From NCBI RefSeq assembly GCF_019656055.1, contig NZ_BPKY01000005.1:82408-146407 (forward strand): DNA of 64,000 nucleotides, written 5' to 3'. Shown here piece by piece: positions 36,195 to 46,318 of the stretch. Both the position numbers and the translations under genes were made by a program. Positions within the stretch are counted from its first letter, which is position 1. Every line of letters begins with the position of its first letter. The notes below the pieces were generated by a model, which did no database searches, was not told the DNA's origin, and was given only the letters and a program-made list of their open reading frames with translations. Origin of the DNA: Leuconostoc miyukkimchii (GTDB taxonomy: Bacteria; Bacillota; Bacilli; Lactobacillales; Lactobacillaceae).

Positions 36195-36876
36195 TTTTTC
36201 TGATATTAAGGGTTTCACATTTGATTTAGATGGTGTCATAACTGATACGGCTAAATTTCACGAACAGGCATGGCGTCAGTTAGCAAGTGAATTACATGTT
36301 AATTGGTCTGACGAACTTGGTAATCAGCTCAAGGGAATTGGCCGCATGGATTCGTTAAATATGATTTTGGCAGCAAGCGGTGAGCAAGATAAATACAGTG
36401 AGGAAGAAAAACAGGCATTCACTGTACAAAAGAATACGCATTATGTTGAATTGATTCAAAAAATAACACCAGCAGATATTTTACCAGGCATCACGGCATT
36501 CTTAGCTGAAATTAAAGATAGGGGTTATGTGGCGAGCATTGCCAGTGCATCAAAAAATGCGCCTAAAATACTTGAAAAATTGGGAATTACAGATAATTTT
36601 GTTGGGATTGTAGATCCGGCAACCTTATCTCACGGAAAGCCAGATCCAGAAATATTTATCAAGGCGGGGCAGCTATTACAACTTGAACCACACCAAATTA
36701 TTGGTTTAGAAGATGCCAGTGCAGGTGTTCAGGCAATTAAAGCCGCTGGACAAACTGCACTTGGTATTGGAGAGTCGGCTAAATCAGCTGATCCACAGTT
36801 ATGGGTAGAAAGTACGGTAGAAATCACGCTGGAAAAAATAGAACATGAATTAATGATAAGTGAGAATAAAGTATAA
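36187..36876 (+). CDS. pgmB: Beta-phosphoglucomutase
   Basis: It converts beta-glucose 1-phosphate to glucose 6-phosphate, completing trehalose entry into glycolysis. HAD signature TFDLDGVITDT has nucleophile D13 and acid/base D15; ASASKNAP and GLEDASAGVQAIKAAG supply the later motifs. The helical cap contains HEQAWRQLA and KGIGRMDSL. ATG 36187 overlaps the end of trePP by eight bases; the frame from TTG 36178 is three codons longer and less likely. 229 residues, normal for the family. Confidence 0.92.
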   Translation: MVDFSDIKGFTFDLDGVITDTAKFHEQAWRQLASELHVNWSDELGNQLKGIGRMDSLNMILAASGEQDKYSEEEKQAFTVQKNTHYVELIQKITPADILPGITAFLAEIKDRGYVASIASASKNAPKILEKLGITDNFVGIVDPATLSHGKPDPEIFIKAGQLLQLEPHQIIGLEDASAGVQAIKAAGQTALGIGESAKSADPQLWVESTVEITLEKIEHELMISENKV

Positions 36877-36880
36877 ATTA

Positions 36881-36911
36881 AAAAGCTATGCATTACAATG
36901 CATAGCTTTTA
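36881..36911 (+). terminator. Terminator of the trehalose operon
   Basis: AAAAGCTATGCAT pairs perfectly with ATGCATAGCTTTT over a four-base loop. Confidence 0.88.
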
Positions 36912-36997
36912 TTAATCCATTAGTATGAATTAATAACTTGAGAAGGATAAAAAGGTATCATGATATAATAGTACTATTAAGTTCAGAAGGTAGATTT

Positions 36998-37989
36998 ATG
37001 ATTATTCAACATGCGATTTTGCACATTCTTGATACAAATACTGGTAATTTAATTGCTTCTCAAAATGAAATGTCAGTAGACAATATTGGTATTCACGATT
37101 ATATCGAAAAATTGGTCAGTAAGATATATGGTGGGGATGTTAAAGTTGGCACATTAAAATCTGAAGACTATTTGCAGAATATGTTATCAATCCAAAATTT
37201 TTCAGAAATGACAACGGCACTAGCAACAAAATTATTTGATATTATCTCAGAAAGCCAAACAATTCAGCCTGGAGACATGCTGAGTTTTCAAGCATCTACT
37301 GAAGATGGTGCAATATTTGGACTAATCAAATTAAATTTCGTACCACGCTACGCTCATGCAGTTGAGTACATTGATGATCAAATGGTTAATAATCTTGTGT
37401 TAAATCAAGCGATATTACCAGCTGCCACGCAAATGGTTGATGAGGCTATTTTAGTAAACACAGAAACAAAACGTTATCATTTACTTGAAAAAAAGCATTT
37501 GATTGATGGCCAACGTGTAGCATATTTTTCTGAAAAATTTTTAAATATGACGCCAGACACATCAATAAAAGAAAATCTGCAAGTTATTAAGCGGGCAGTT
37601 AAAAATGTTGCTGAAAAATATGATAGTGCACCTGAACATGAAGCCCTTGCTAAGACTCAAGAGGTTATCTATGAGGGTTTAGAAGCAGGTAGTATTGATA
37701 CTGATATGATTGCTGAAAAAGTATTTTCAGATAATGTGGCTGCCAAAGCGCTTTACAAAGAAAAAATAGCAGAAAAAGTTTTTGCCAAATCCATACCAGT
37801 AGATAATACGCAAAAGTATGAAAAAAATATCGTGTTCAAAAGTTCAAGTTAGATTCAGGTATTGAAATTTCTATTCCAATGGCTGTTTATCAGGATCGCA
37901 CGAAAGTTGAATTTGTTAATAATGCCAATGGCACAACGTCTTTGATTATTAAAGATATTGAAACCATTTTAAATAAATTTACGGTATAA
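36998..37989 (+). pseudogene. Nucleoid-associated protein (NdpA family), frameshifted
   Basis: From ATG 36998 (AGAAGG upstream) the frame encodes NdpA/YejK-like sequence (IIQHAILHILDTNTGNLIAS, LPAATQMVDEAILVNTE) and stops at 37852. The stop follows TTCAAAAGTTCAAG. Adding one base to the AAAA run restores a frame that reads KFKLDSGIEISIPMAVYQ and continues DRTKVEFVNN to a stop at 37989, the expected C-terminus. The restored protein would have 330 residues, matching the family. So a single-base loss in a homopolymer has truncated the gene, unless it is a sequencing error. Confidence 0.85.
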
Positions 37990-38103
37990 CTTTTTAAAAT
38001 TTGAAACACTATCATTTGAGATTAAGTGTACGAGTTATTGTTATAATAATGTCATGGAGGAACGTAACCAACAGCCATCAACGGTGTTGGTTATAATAAA
38101 AAT

Positions 38104-39036
38104 ATGCCTTATAAAGATTCATATGTTGCTAAAATTCGTGAGCTGGTCGGCCATGATTTTGAATTAGTCATGCCAACAACTGACGTTGTCATTGAAAACG
38201 ATCAAAATGAACTACTGATGATTTATAATCGTGATTTTCAAGGCTGGGCCTTTCCTGGTGGTTATATTGAACCCGAAATGTCATGGCAAGAAAACGCGTC
38301 ACGTGAAGCATTTGAAGAGGCTGGTGTACGGGCACATTCGAATGATTTAAAATTAATTGGCACAATATCTGGTCAAAATTTTGTTGCGCACTATCCTAAT
38401 GGGGATACTGCTAAACTTTATACTAACGTATTCCTCCTAAATCGGTGGGAAACTGAAGATGGCTTATTGGATGATACGGAAATTGATGCCAAAAAATGGG
38501 TATCACCCAAAACAATTGATCATATGCATCTCACCTTTTCTGGTCAAGCAGTCTATCGTGTTTATCAGCAATATAAAAAAACAGGTGATACGCAAGTGTT
38601 GACGCTTAATCGTGATATTCAAAGATTTATAGATGCTCAAAATGGCCAAATAGTTGGCACAAATAGTTACGAAGATGCCTGCAATGAGCTAAAAAACGGT
38701 CAAAAGAAGACGCACTGGATGTGGTTTGTGTTACCGCAACTACGTGGTTTAGGACATAGTGAGCGCGCAATTTACTATGGCATTGCAAATAAAGAAGAGG
38801 CGCGTGAATATTTATCAGACACAATCTTAAAAACGCGTTTAGAAACGATTGTGTCGATAACTTTGACTGCAGCAGGACATGATCCAATCGCTTTGTTTGG
38901 TGAAGTTGATGCTGAGAAATTCCAAGCCAGTTTAACTTTATTTGATCAAATGACAGATTCTGATTTGTTTCAACAGGCATTAGATAAATACTTTGATGGG
39001 CAGAGACATGATAAAACATTGTCATTGTTACAATAA
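38104..39036 (+). CDS. Fusion of Nudix hydrolase and DUF1810
   Basis: Residues 1-160 form a Nudix domain (TTDVVIENDQNELLMIYNRD; box GGYIEPEMSWQENASREAFE then EAGV). Residues 165-310 form a DUF1810 domain (IQRFIDAQ, KKTHWMWFVLPQLRGLGHSE, YYGIANKEEAREYL, FGEVDAEKFQASLTLF). The Nudix box has its helix REAFEEAG but methionine where the first glutamate (GE) is usual. DUF1810 normally occurs as a stand-alone protein, so the fusion hints that it acts on a nucleotide-linked compound. A hairpin lies between GGAGG (38056-38060) and the ATG, and TATAAT (38092-38097) sits just before the start. Confidence 0.85.
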   Translation: MPYKDSYVAKIRELVGHDFELVMPTTDVVIENDQNELLMIYNRDFQGWAFPGGYIEPEMSWQENASREAFEEAGVRAHSNDLKLIGTISGQNFVAHYPNGDTAKLYTNVFLLNRWETEDGLLDDTEIDAKKWVSPKTIDHMHLTFSGQAVYRVYQQYKKTGDTQVLTLNRDIQRFIDAQNGQIVGTNSYEDACNELKNGQKKTHWMWFVLPQLRGLGHSERAIYYGIANKEEAREYLSDTILKTRLETIVSITLTAAGHDPIALFGEVDAEKFQASLTLFDQMTDSDLFQQALDKYFDGQRHDKTLSLLQ

Positions 39037-39075
39037 AAAACAACTTGCGTTTTATACAAACGCAAGTTGTTTTTT
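39036..39075. terminator. Bidirectional terminator
   Basis: AACAACTTGCGTTT and AAACGCAAGTTGTT pair perfectly, with A and T runs on either side, between converging genes. Confidence 0.88.
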
Positions 39076-39085
39076 ATATGTCTAA

Positions 39086-40081
39086 TTAAGCGCCAGTATA
39101 ATCAGGTGCTAATTTATTAACAGGCGGTGTAAATTTACGCATTGACTCAGCAAGATGCACAAAATTTGTTACTAAATGGTGATTTGGTGCTTGTGTACCA
39201 TTTTTATCTGCTAGGTTGGCAATCCAACCGTTGATGTAGTCAACTTCTGTTGGTCGTCCTTTCACAAAATCCTGGTACATCGAAGGGAAATGCAGTGGAT
39301 TAGCTACATTAGAGACATAATCGACTTGTGCAACCATATCATCTCTTGTTTCAATCAATTCAATCCCTGCAGCTTCAGCTGCGTCATAAGCCTCGTTAAT
39401 TAATGGACGTGCAATGCCTTCTAGAAAGCCATCATATGCCATTAATTGACCCATTCGAGATTGAAACATTGTAGCAATTGAATTTTCTACTGCATTAAAA
39501 AAAACTTTGGTTAATAAGGTACCCATGAAATTTTCGGTATAAGAAGGGTTTAAATGAGCAGCTTTAAAATCTTTTTGTACTGCATCCATTGTAGCGGAAG
39601 GTTTTTCAGTCAGATTTGCATAAACGGACGATCCTGCATTTTCAGCACCCATGAAATCAACGTCACCAAAGTCATTTAAAACTGTAGCAATCATGGCTGT
39701 TCCACCGATAATATGTTCATCGTCAAAATAATTTTGTAATTTTTCAATGTGACCCATACCATTCATAGCACCCAATGCTGTTTGCCCATTTTTGAATTTA
39801 GGTGCTAAACGGTCAAGCGTATCTTGTAATTGCATTTGTTTCATGAAAAAAACCCAAACATCGGGTTCACCATCATATGCTTCGGGTGAGGAAATATTGA
39901 TTTTTATTTGGTGACGGTCCTTGTGATCACGTGACTTCCAAACGGTATTACCTTGCGCAACAATTTTGTCGAGACTAGCTTGAGTTGGTTCGATAAAATC
40001 AACCGGTACACCAGCATTTTCTTGGAGTAGAATACCATACCGCAACCCCATCGCCCCTGCGCCAACTATTGCATATCTCAT
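39086..40081 (-). CDS. Ketopantoate reductase-like 2-oxoacid reductase (PanE/ApbA family)
   Basis: A 331-residue NAD(P)H-dependent reductase. The dinucleotide motif is AIVGAGAMGLRYG, the catalytic lysine lies in FFMKQMQ or in LLTKVFFNAVENS, and the C-terminal helical domain holds GRPTEVDYING. In lactic acid bacteria PanE homologues often act as D-2-hydroxyacid (D-mandelate, D-hydroxyisocaproate) dehydrogenases on branched-chain 2-oxoacids instead of ketopantoate; no other pantothenate gene is nearby. AAAGGAG precedes the ATG. Confidence 0.82.
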   Translation of the reverse strand: MRYAIVGAGAMGLRYGILLQENAGVPVDFIEPTQASLDKIVAQGNTVWKSRDHKDRHQIKINISSPEAYDGEPDVWVFFMKQMQLQDTLDRLAPKFKNGQTALGAMNGMGHIEKLQNYFDDEHIIGGTAMIATVLNDFGDVDFMGAENAGSSVYANLTEKPSATMDAVQKDFKAAHLNPSYTENFMGTLLTKVFFNAVENSIATMFQSRMGQLMAYDGFLEGIARPLINEAYDAAEAAGIELIETRDDMVAQVDYVSNVANPLHFPSMYQDFVKGRPTEVDYINGWIANLADKNGTQAPNHHLVTNFVHLAESMRKFTPPVNKLAPDYTGA

Positions 40082-40227
40082 ATGTGTATTCTCCTTTGTA
40101 TTATTGATGTTATTATTCTAATCTAAATCACATTTTAAGTCAACGGTAATCTAATTTATTTAACTGTGCACTTGCCTAAATTTACCGTATAATAAATACC
40201 ATAATGTAATTTCAAGGTTGCAAATAA

Positions 40228-41256
<1,029 letters not shown>

Positions 41257-41296
41257 CAAAATCAATAGTAGTATTTAATTTAATAGACATAGCATG

Positions 41297-41332
41297 CTAA
41301 TACTGGATTAAAAATTCAATATTAGTTTTTTT
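41297..41332 (+). terminator. Terminator after trpS
   Basis: CTAATACTGGAT (41297-41308) pairs with ATTCAATATTAG (41314-41325) using two wobbles, followed by seven T. Confidence 0.7.
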
Positions 41333-41465
41333 ATATCAAAATAGCAACTAAATTTTAGGTCCTAGCTAATCAATAATCTTAGAATTTTTTGTACAAAAAA
41401 AGAGCAAAAGCTCTATATCGTAATGTTTTTAATTAAATGACTATTTTATTGTCACGACATGGTTG

Positions 41466-42671
41466 TTATTGACCAGGCGTTATGCCGGTATCTTCTGTTG
41501 GGCTAGTGTTAGTGTCTGATGATGTATCAGTATTGTTGTCACCAATTGGACGTAGTGAATTGGCAATTGTTGACAGTTCAGCTGGTACAGTACCACCATA
41601 AGGTAAACCAGTCTCTTCAGATTTCAAGCTCAAAGCTTTACGCGCAATATTTGTAATGCGTTGTTTCTCTTTTTGTGGAACAACTTCGTAGGATACATTG
41701 TTGCCGTCTGCATCTGGATAGCTCGTTCCCACACCTTGTACATGTTCAGTTACAAGATTGTTTTTTGCTTTGATATATTTGCTGGCCATTGTGGTCATAT
41801 CTCCAAATGTTAGATCCGTGCGAACATTTTTTGAGATAGTAGACATAAACTTGTCGTTTAGTAATGTTGATAAGTTTGCCGATTTTTTAATCAATCCTTC
41901 TAGTACTATACGTTGTCGTTTCTGTCGACCGTAATCACCGTCAGGATCATCATAGCGCATGCGAGAAAAAGCAAGTGCTGCGTCACCATTCATACTGGTT
42001 TTTGATGCAGACCAGGTTTGACCGTTATCGTCAGAATGTTCGAACTTATCGCTATTTTTGTGAAAACGATAAAGATTTGGACCATAATCGTGCGCTGTTT
42101 CCTGGCTGTAAGTGAAATCAATTGGAGATTCTACTGATATACCGCCAACTTGATCAACCATATTTGCCAAACCACGCATGTTCACTAAGGCATAAAAGTC
42201 AATTGGTATATTTAAGAATGCTTCAACTGTTTTAATTGATGTTGCAGTTGAACCGTAGGCATATGCTGCGTTAAGTTTTTGTGGAAATGTGTTTTCATAA
42301 CCAACAATTGATACCATTGTGTCACGTGGTAAGGAAATCATTGTTGTTTGTTTAGTTTTTGGGTTGATAAGCAGAAGCATCATAGAATCAGTACGTCCTC
42401 TGTAAGTACGTCCCAATTCACCTGTATCTGTACCATATAAAAGGACAGATATCGGACGGCCATTTTTAATGACGTTAGAAACATTACGTGATTTCGTCAA
42501 ACCAGCACCGGCAAACGATTTATCAACCACACCTTTGGTACTATCAATTGTTCGCCAAACAAACAAACCAGCAATGATGAGTATGAGTGCGCTGAGAGAA
42601 AAAATGATATTACGTAGCTTGTGGCTAGGAGCCTGATAGCGTTTAGCACGTGAGTTTGGTTTAGGATCCAT
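41466..42671 (-). CDS. LytR-CpsA-Psr (LCP) family cell-wall polymer ligase
   Basis: A 401-residue protein with a basic cytoplasmic head (residues 1-17), one transmembrane helix (about 20-43) and an extracellular LCP domain. The domain's marks are LLYGTDTGELGRTYRGRTD, ISLPRDTMVSI, INAAYAYG-like and MRYDDPDGDYGRQKRQR. These enzymes attach teichoic acids or polysaccharides to peptidoglycan. The C-terminus is a threonine, serine and asparagine-rich tail (TDTSSDTNTSPTEDTG), probably disordered. SD AGGAGA precedes the start on the minus strand. Confidence 0.9.
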   Translation of the reverse strand: MDPKPNSRAKRYQAPSHKLRNIIFSLSALILIIAGLFVWRTIDSTKGVVDKSFAGAGLTKSRNVSNVIKNGRPISVLLYGTDTGELGRTYRGRTDSMMLLLINPKTKQTTMISLPRDTMVSIVGYENTFPQKLNAAYAYGSTATSIKTVEAFLNIPIDFYALVNMRGLANMVDQVGGISVESPIDFTYSQETAHDYGPNLYRFHKNSDKFEHSDDNGQTWSASKTSMNGDAALAFSRMRYDDPDGDYGRQKRQRIVLEGLIKKSANLSTLLNDKFMSTISKNVRTDLTFGDMTTMASKYIKAKNNLVTEHVQGVGTSYPDADGNNVSYEVVPQKEKQRITNIARKALSLKSEETGLPYGGTVPAELSTIANSLRPIGDNNTDTSSDTNTSPTEDTGITPGQ

Positions 42672-42896
42672 TAGGGAAGATCTCCTGAATTTTAATTTTG
42701 AAGTGCTCTAATTTGTTTGGAATAGGTGGCAATATACTGATTATACGGAAAATACAGGCAAAAATGCTAACTAAATTAATAATAATAGATAGAGATAAAG
42801 ACAATATTAAATTATTGCAAAAATTAATGAATTATAAAAAGAGACATTGATATAATGTTACAATTATCGTGATAAATAAACAAGAGAGTTAATAAA

Positions 42897-43553
42897 ATGT
42901 TAATCCAGCCAGACAAATTAAGAAAATTCTTTATACTCATATTTGGTGTGCTATTTTTAGCATTGGCAATTCAAGTACGGTTTGATATGTTATTTATGCA
43001 TGTAATTGATAATGGTATGTCTTTGGTTGTTCACAATTTATTACCGCAAAATTTACAAGGATGGATTGGTTTTGGCAATTTATTTGCACATTATTGGGTT
43101 GTTCTTTTAATCATGGTTTTGATTACGAGTTTACTTTATCTAATGGATTATAAAATTGCGATGGGTTGGTTCATTGTTAATCAAATTTTAACTATGATAC
43201 TGTCGTTAGTACTATCACTCATTTTACAAATTCATTGGGTGAATGGTATTGAATTTGGGCCAACTATACCAAATTTGTTATTGGCATGGTGGGTGCAGTC
43301 TCTGGCAATAATTGCGGTTGTTATTGTGCCACGTTTTGTTAAAAATCAGCGGGCATGTTGGGTAATCACTGCACTATTTGTTGTTTTGTGGTTATTAATT
43401 TTACTTGCTGAAATACAACGAAATGATATGCCACTGTCTAGTGGGTTAGGGTCACTATTTTTTGGTTATTTCTGGTGGCAGTTCAGCGAACAACAGTATA
43501 GAAAGCATGCTAAACATTGGCGACATGTATTAGAAATTGACACTTTAATTTAA
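42897..43553 (+). CDS. Integral membrane protein, PAP2-like topology without catalytic motifs
   Basis: A 218-residue protein with six predicted membrane helices arranged like PAP2 phosphatases, ending in a basic tail (QQYRKHAKHWRHVLE). The PAP2 signature elements (KX6RP, PSGH, SRX5H) are not found; a GPTIPNLLLAWW stretch stands where PSGH would be. So an inactive or diverged PAP2-like protein is only a guess. An extended -10 TGATATAAT (42848-42856) and AGAGAG ribosome site precede it. It diverges from the LCP gene. Confidence 0.5.
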   Translation: MLIQPDKLRKFFILIFGVLFLALAIQVRFDMLFMHVIDNGMSLVVHNLLPQNLQGWIGFGNLFAHYWVVLLIMVLITSLLYLMDYKIAMGWFIVNQILTMILSLVLSLILQIHWVNGIEFGPTIPNLLLAWWVQSLAIIAVVIVPRFVKNQRACWVITALFVVLWLLILLAEIQRNDMPLSSGLGSLFFGYFWWQFSEQQYRKHAKHWRHVLEIDTLI

Positions 43554-43572
43554 AAATGATATGATATTCAAG

Positions 43573-43795
43573 TTATCAAAGAGGTTGCAACCAACATAAG
43601 TCACGTAAATGAGCCCGCCATGGGCCTTGAAGTTACGTTAAAGGGGCGGTTGCCGAAATATTATTCTTGGCAGAGTAGTATTGGGCTAATAATTAATAGT
43701 TGTTAGACTGTCACGGCGACGTGGTGTGCTTTGGAAAGTTGATGATATAATGACTTTTTGAACCTCTTTCTATATGTAGAAAGAGGCTTTTTATT
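43573..43795 (+). promoter_or_regulatory. Lysine riboswitch (L-box) with terminator, controlling lysP
   Basis: Conserved L-box elements appear in order: AAAGAGGTTGC (43578-43588), an AAGGGGCGGTTGCCGAAAT block near 43640, a TTGGGCTAATAA arm, GACTGTCAC and a CACGGCGACGTG tetraloop hairpin. A terminator (43763-43770 with 43779-43786, then CTTTTT) precedes lysP. The terminator's 5' arm AACCTCTTT is exactly complementary to the aptamer core AAAGAGGTT (43578-43586). So the core can either build the lysine-bound aptamer or hold the terminator open, giving repression at high lysine. Confidence 0.88.
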
Positions 43796-43818
43796 TGCCT
43801 CAATTAGGGAGAATTTTT

Positions 43819-45258
43819 ATGAGTGAACAAAATGGTGGAATGAAACGTAATCTTAAAACGCGCCATGTATCAATGATAGCTCTTGGTGGCTCAATTGGTA
43901 CAGGATTGTTTGTCGCTTCGGGTGCAACTGTAGCGCAGGCTGGACCGTTTGGTGCAATTGTAGCTTATTTAGCCATTGGCGTAATGGTCTACTTTTTAAT
44001 GACAAGTCTAGGTGAAATGGCAACATATTCACCTACTTCAGGATCATTTTCAGATTATGCTGGTAAATATGTTGATCCTGCATTAGGATTTGCCATGGGC
44101 TGGAATTATTGGTTCAATTGGGCGATTACACTGGCTGTTGATATTGTTGCTGTTGGACTTGTTGCCGAGTTTTGGTTCCCGGACACACCAGGTTGGATTT
44201 TTTCAGCAGTTGCGTTATTGTTTATTTTTTTAATCAACTTGTTTTCAGTTGGCGCGTTTGGTGAAGCAGAATTCTGGTTGTCAATGATTAAGGTTATCAC
44301 GATCATTGCGTTCTTAGTTGTCGGATTGGCAACAATTTTTGGCGTTATTCATTCAGATGTCGATGTCGTTAAAAACCTATCTGTTGGTAATCATGGTTTT
44401 GTTGGTGGACCACAAGCTATTTTATCAGTCTTTGTTGTTGCTGGCTTTTCTTTTCAAGGGACTGAATTAATTGGTATTACAGCAGGTGAAGCGCAAGATC
44501 CTGATAAATCAGTGCCAAAAGCTATTAATCAAGTTTTCTGGCGTATCTTGTTATTCTATATTTTGGCTATCTTTGTGATTTCGGCCTTAGTATATTATCA
44601 AGATCCACGTTTATTAAGTTCATCAACAGAAAATGTTGCTGTATCACCCTTTACAATTGTCTTTAAAAATGCCGGTATTGCCTTTGCGGCAAGTCTCATG
44701 AATGCGGTTATTTTGACTTCTATTGTGTCTTCAGCTAATTCTGGTTCATATGCGTCAACACGTATGCTATATGCCATGGCACGCAAGGGCGAGGCACCTA
44801 AAATATTTGCCAAGGTTTCCAAGCGTGGTGTCCCTGTTTCTGCATTAATTTTAACAACAGCTATTGGTTTATTAGCTTTTATTGCTAACACAAAAGGTGG
44901 TGCTGTTGCCTATACTTGGCTGGTTAATGCTTCTGGATTGACAGGATTCATAGCTTGGGTTGGTATTGCTATCTCACACTACCGTTTCCGAAGGGCTTAC
45001 ATTGCCCAAGGAAAGCAACTCAGTGATTTAAAATATAAGGCAAAGTGGTTCCCATTTGGACCCATTCTTGCATTAATTATTTCAATGGGTGTGATTATTG
45101 GTCAAGACCCTAAGAGCTTTACAAACCTTGACTGGGAAAAAATTGGTGTAACTTATCTATCTGTACCGCTATTTGTGATTCTCTTTGTTGGATATAAGCT
45201 ACGTCATAAAACAAAGAAAATTAAATTAGAAGATGTCGATCTGACACAACAACGTTAA
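43819..45258 (+). CDS. lysP: Lysine-specific APC permease
   Basis: A 479-residue amino acid permease with 12 membrane helices. The first helix starts at HVSMIALGGSIGTGLFVASG, the APC substrate-binding unwound region. FSFQGTELIGITAGEAQDP and SSANSGSYASTRMLYAMAR are typical of the LysP/AAT group. The lysine riboswitch directly upstream strongly supports lysine as substrate. ATG 43819 follows AGGGAGA; the longer TTG start at 43795 lies in the terminator T-run. Confidence 0.93.
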   Translation: MSEQNGGMKRNLKTRHVSMIALGGSIGTGLFVASGATVAQAGPFGAIVAYLAIGVMVYFLMTSLGEMATYSPTSGSFSDYAGKYVDPALGFAMGWNYWFNWAITLAVDIVAVGLVAEFWFPDTPGWIFSAVALLFIFLINLFSVGAFGEAEFWLSMIKVITIIAFLVVGLATIFGVIHSDVDVVKNLSVGNHGFVGGPQAILSVFVVAGFSFQGTELIGITAGEAQDPDKSVPKAINQVFWRILLFYILAIFVISALVYYQDPRLLSSSTENVAVSPFTIVFKNAGIAFAASLMNAVILTSIVSSANSGSYASTRMLYAMARKGEAPKIFAKVSKRGVPVSALILTTAIGLLAFIANTKGGAVAYTWLVNASGLTGFIAWVGIAISHYRFRRAYIAQGKQLSDLKYKAKWFPFGPILALIISMGVIIGQDPKSFTNLDWEKIGVTYLSVPLFVILFVGYKLRHKTKKIKLEDVDLTQQR

Positions 45259-45260
45259 AA

Positions 45261-45295
45261 GTATATGAGCTAATTTAGCAAATATGCTTTTTTTA
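45261..45295 (+). terminator. Terminator after lysP
   Basis: AGTATAT pairs with ATATGCT (one wobble), with inner GC/GC pairs and a seven-base loop, followed by seven T. Confidence 0.55.
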
Positions 45296-45487
45296 TTATC
45301 GTTCTAAAAATTTGGCGTAATGTATCAAGGATTTAAATGGTTATTATTAAGTAGAATCTGATATGCTATATTTAGTTATTAATGAAGTGCGAAAGTTACA
45401 ATTTTTCAGTGAAATCAGTAAGTTGTGAAACATCTTCTAATGAGTAGGGCGTCAGCAATAATTTATGACCAATAAAGAGGAAAAAAC

Positions 45488-45715
45488 ATGAATCCAATTA
45501 TTATGATTAGTATGAATATGTTAGCTGTTTATTTTGTGTTCTGGTTAATTAGGCCAATTAATTTTGCTAAATTCATGCCGTACACACCAACTCAAGCCAT
45601 GTTTTTGAAGATTGTCATAGCCATTGTTGGTGGCTATATATTGGCTAGTTTCTTTATTGCAATGACTAATTGGGTTATAGAAATGCCAAATATGGTAAAC
45701 AATTTGTCAAAATGA
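45488..45715 (+). CDS. DUF1146 small membrane protein (YwzB-like)
   Basis: A 75-residue protein with two membrane helices (about 5-23 and 38-60). Size and pattern (RPINFAKFMPY, then IVIAIVGGYILASFFI) match DUF1146. In lactobacilli this gene lies after the atp operon and before murA-mbl-rodA. Here mbl follows only after a T-box and MetE-like gene, and murA is not seen. AAAGAGGAAAA precedes the start. Function unknown. Confidence 0.75.
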   Translation: MNPIIMISMNMLAVYFVFWLIRPINFAKFMPYTPTQAMFLKIVIAIVGGYILASFFIAMTNWVIEMPNMVNNLSK

Positions 45716-45769
45716 TGTTAAGTATTGACAATATTATTTGTATCGTCTATAGTTAGTAACAACATAATG

Positions 45770-46093
45770 TTGAAAAGATGAGTACTTTATCATGCCTTTT
45801 TCAGAGAGCTCGCGTGAGGTGAAAGCGAGTAAGGCGGCAGATTGGAAAATGGTCTTGGAGTTATAATTGATACGAGCAAACGAGTACTCATATGTACTAC
45901 GTGTAAGTTGAAGTCGGATGTTTCCGTTAACAAACAACGTATAATCCAACAGCTACTACAGATGTTCTCGAAGGTAGTGTTGTGACGTACGTCTTGAGAT
46001 GTGGGTGTGAGAATCCTACATGAACATCGGGTGGTAACACGTTATTTAACGTCCCGTAGTATCTATTATTTATAGATACTACGGGATTTTTTT
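45770..46093 (+). promoter_or_regulatory. T-box leader upstream of the MetE-like gene
   Basis: The T-box antiterminator motif appears as CGGGTGGTAACACG (46028-46041) followed by AACGTCCCGTAG. A strong terminator (46053-46066 with 46072-46085, 14 perfect base pairs, then seven T) competes with it. A stem I begins near 45779, where TGAGTACT pairs with AGTACTCA, with AGAGAG inside. The acceptor-reading UGGU (46032-46035) fits a tRNA with discriminator A, such as tRNA-Met. I could not fix the specifier codon; methionine is inferred from the gene downstream. Confidence 0.85.
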
Positions 46094-46163
46094 GTCGCCG
46101 TGAAATATGTTCAAATCAAAAATAGTTACATTATATATGATCGTGGTTATGAAAGGAGAAATT

Positions 46164-46262
46164 ATGAAAGTACAGTATCAAGTTATGACATATCTTCATA
46201 CGAATAAAATGATCACAGCTGTTTTCTTAAACGGTAGTGGTGCTATTGATACCGTCATGTGA
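46164..46262 (+). CDS. Possible 32-residue peptide between T-box and MetE-like gene
   Basis: An ATG at 46164 follows GAAAGGAGAAATT and opens a 32-codon frame starting MKVQYQVMTYLHTNKMITAV and ending TGA at 46262. It lies after the T-box terminator, so it would be translated only when the leader reads through. I recognise no family. It may be a decayed first gene of the operon or a small coupled peptide. The strong ribosome site is the main support. Confidence 0.4.
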   Translation: MKVQYQVMTYLHTNKMITAVFLNGSGAIDTVM

Positions 46263-46318
46263 TGAACAACAAAATGACGAGCAATGCAAACATCAAAGAA
46301 TATTTAGGAGAAAATATT

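Noticed and set aside
45734..45949. Leftward 71-codon frame
   Set aside because: It is antisense to stem I of the T-box leader and has no ribosome site.
46259..46318. Longer MetE-like protein from 46259
   Set aside because: The added 20 residues are unlike the family and TTTAGGAG fits ATG 46319.
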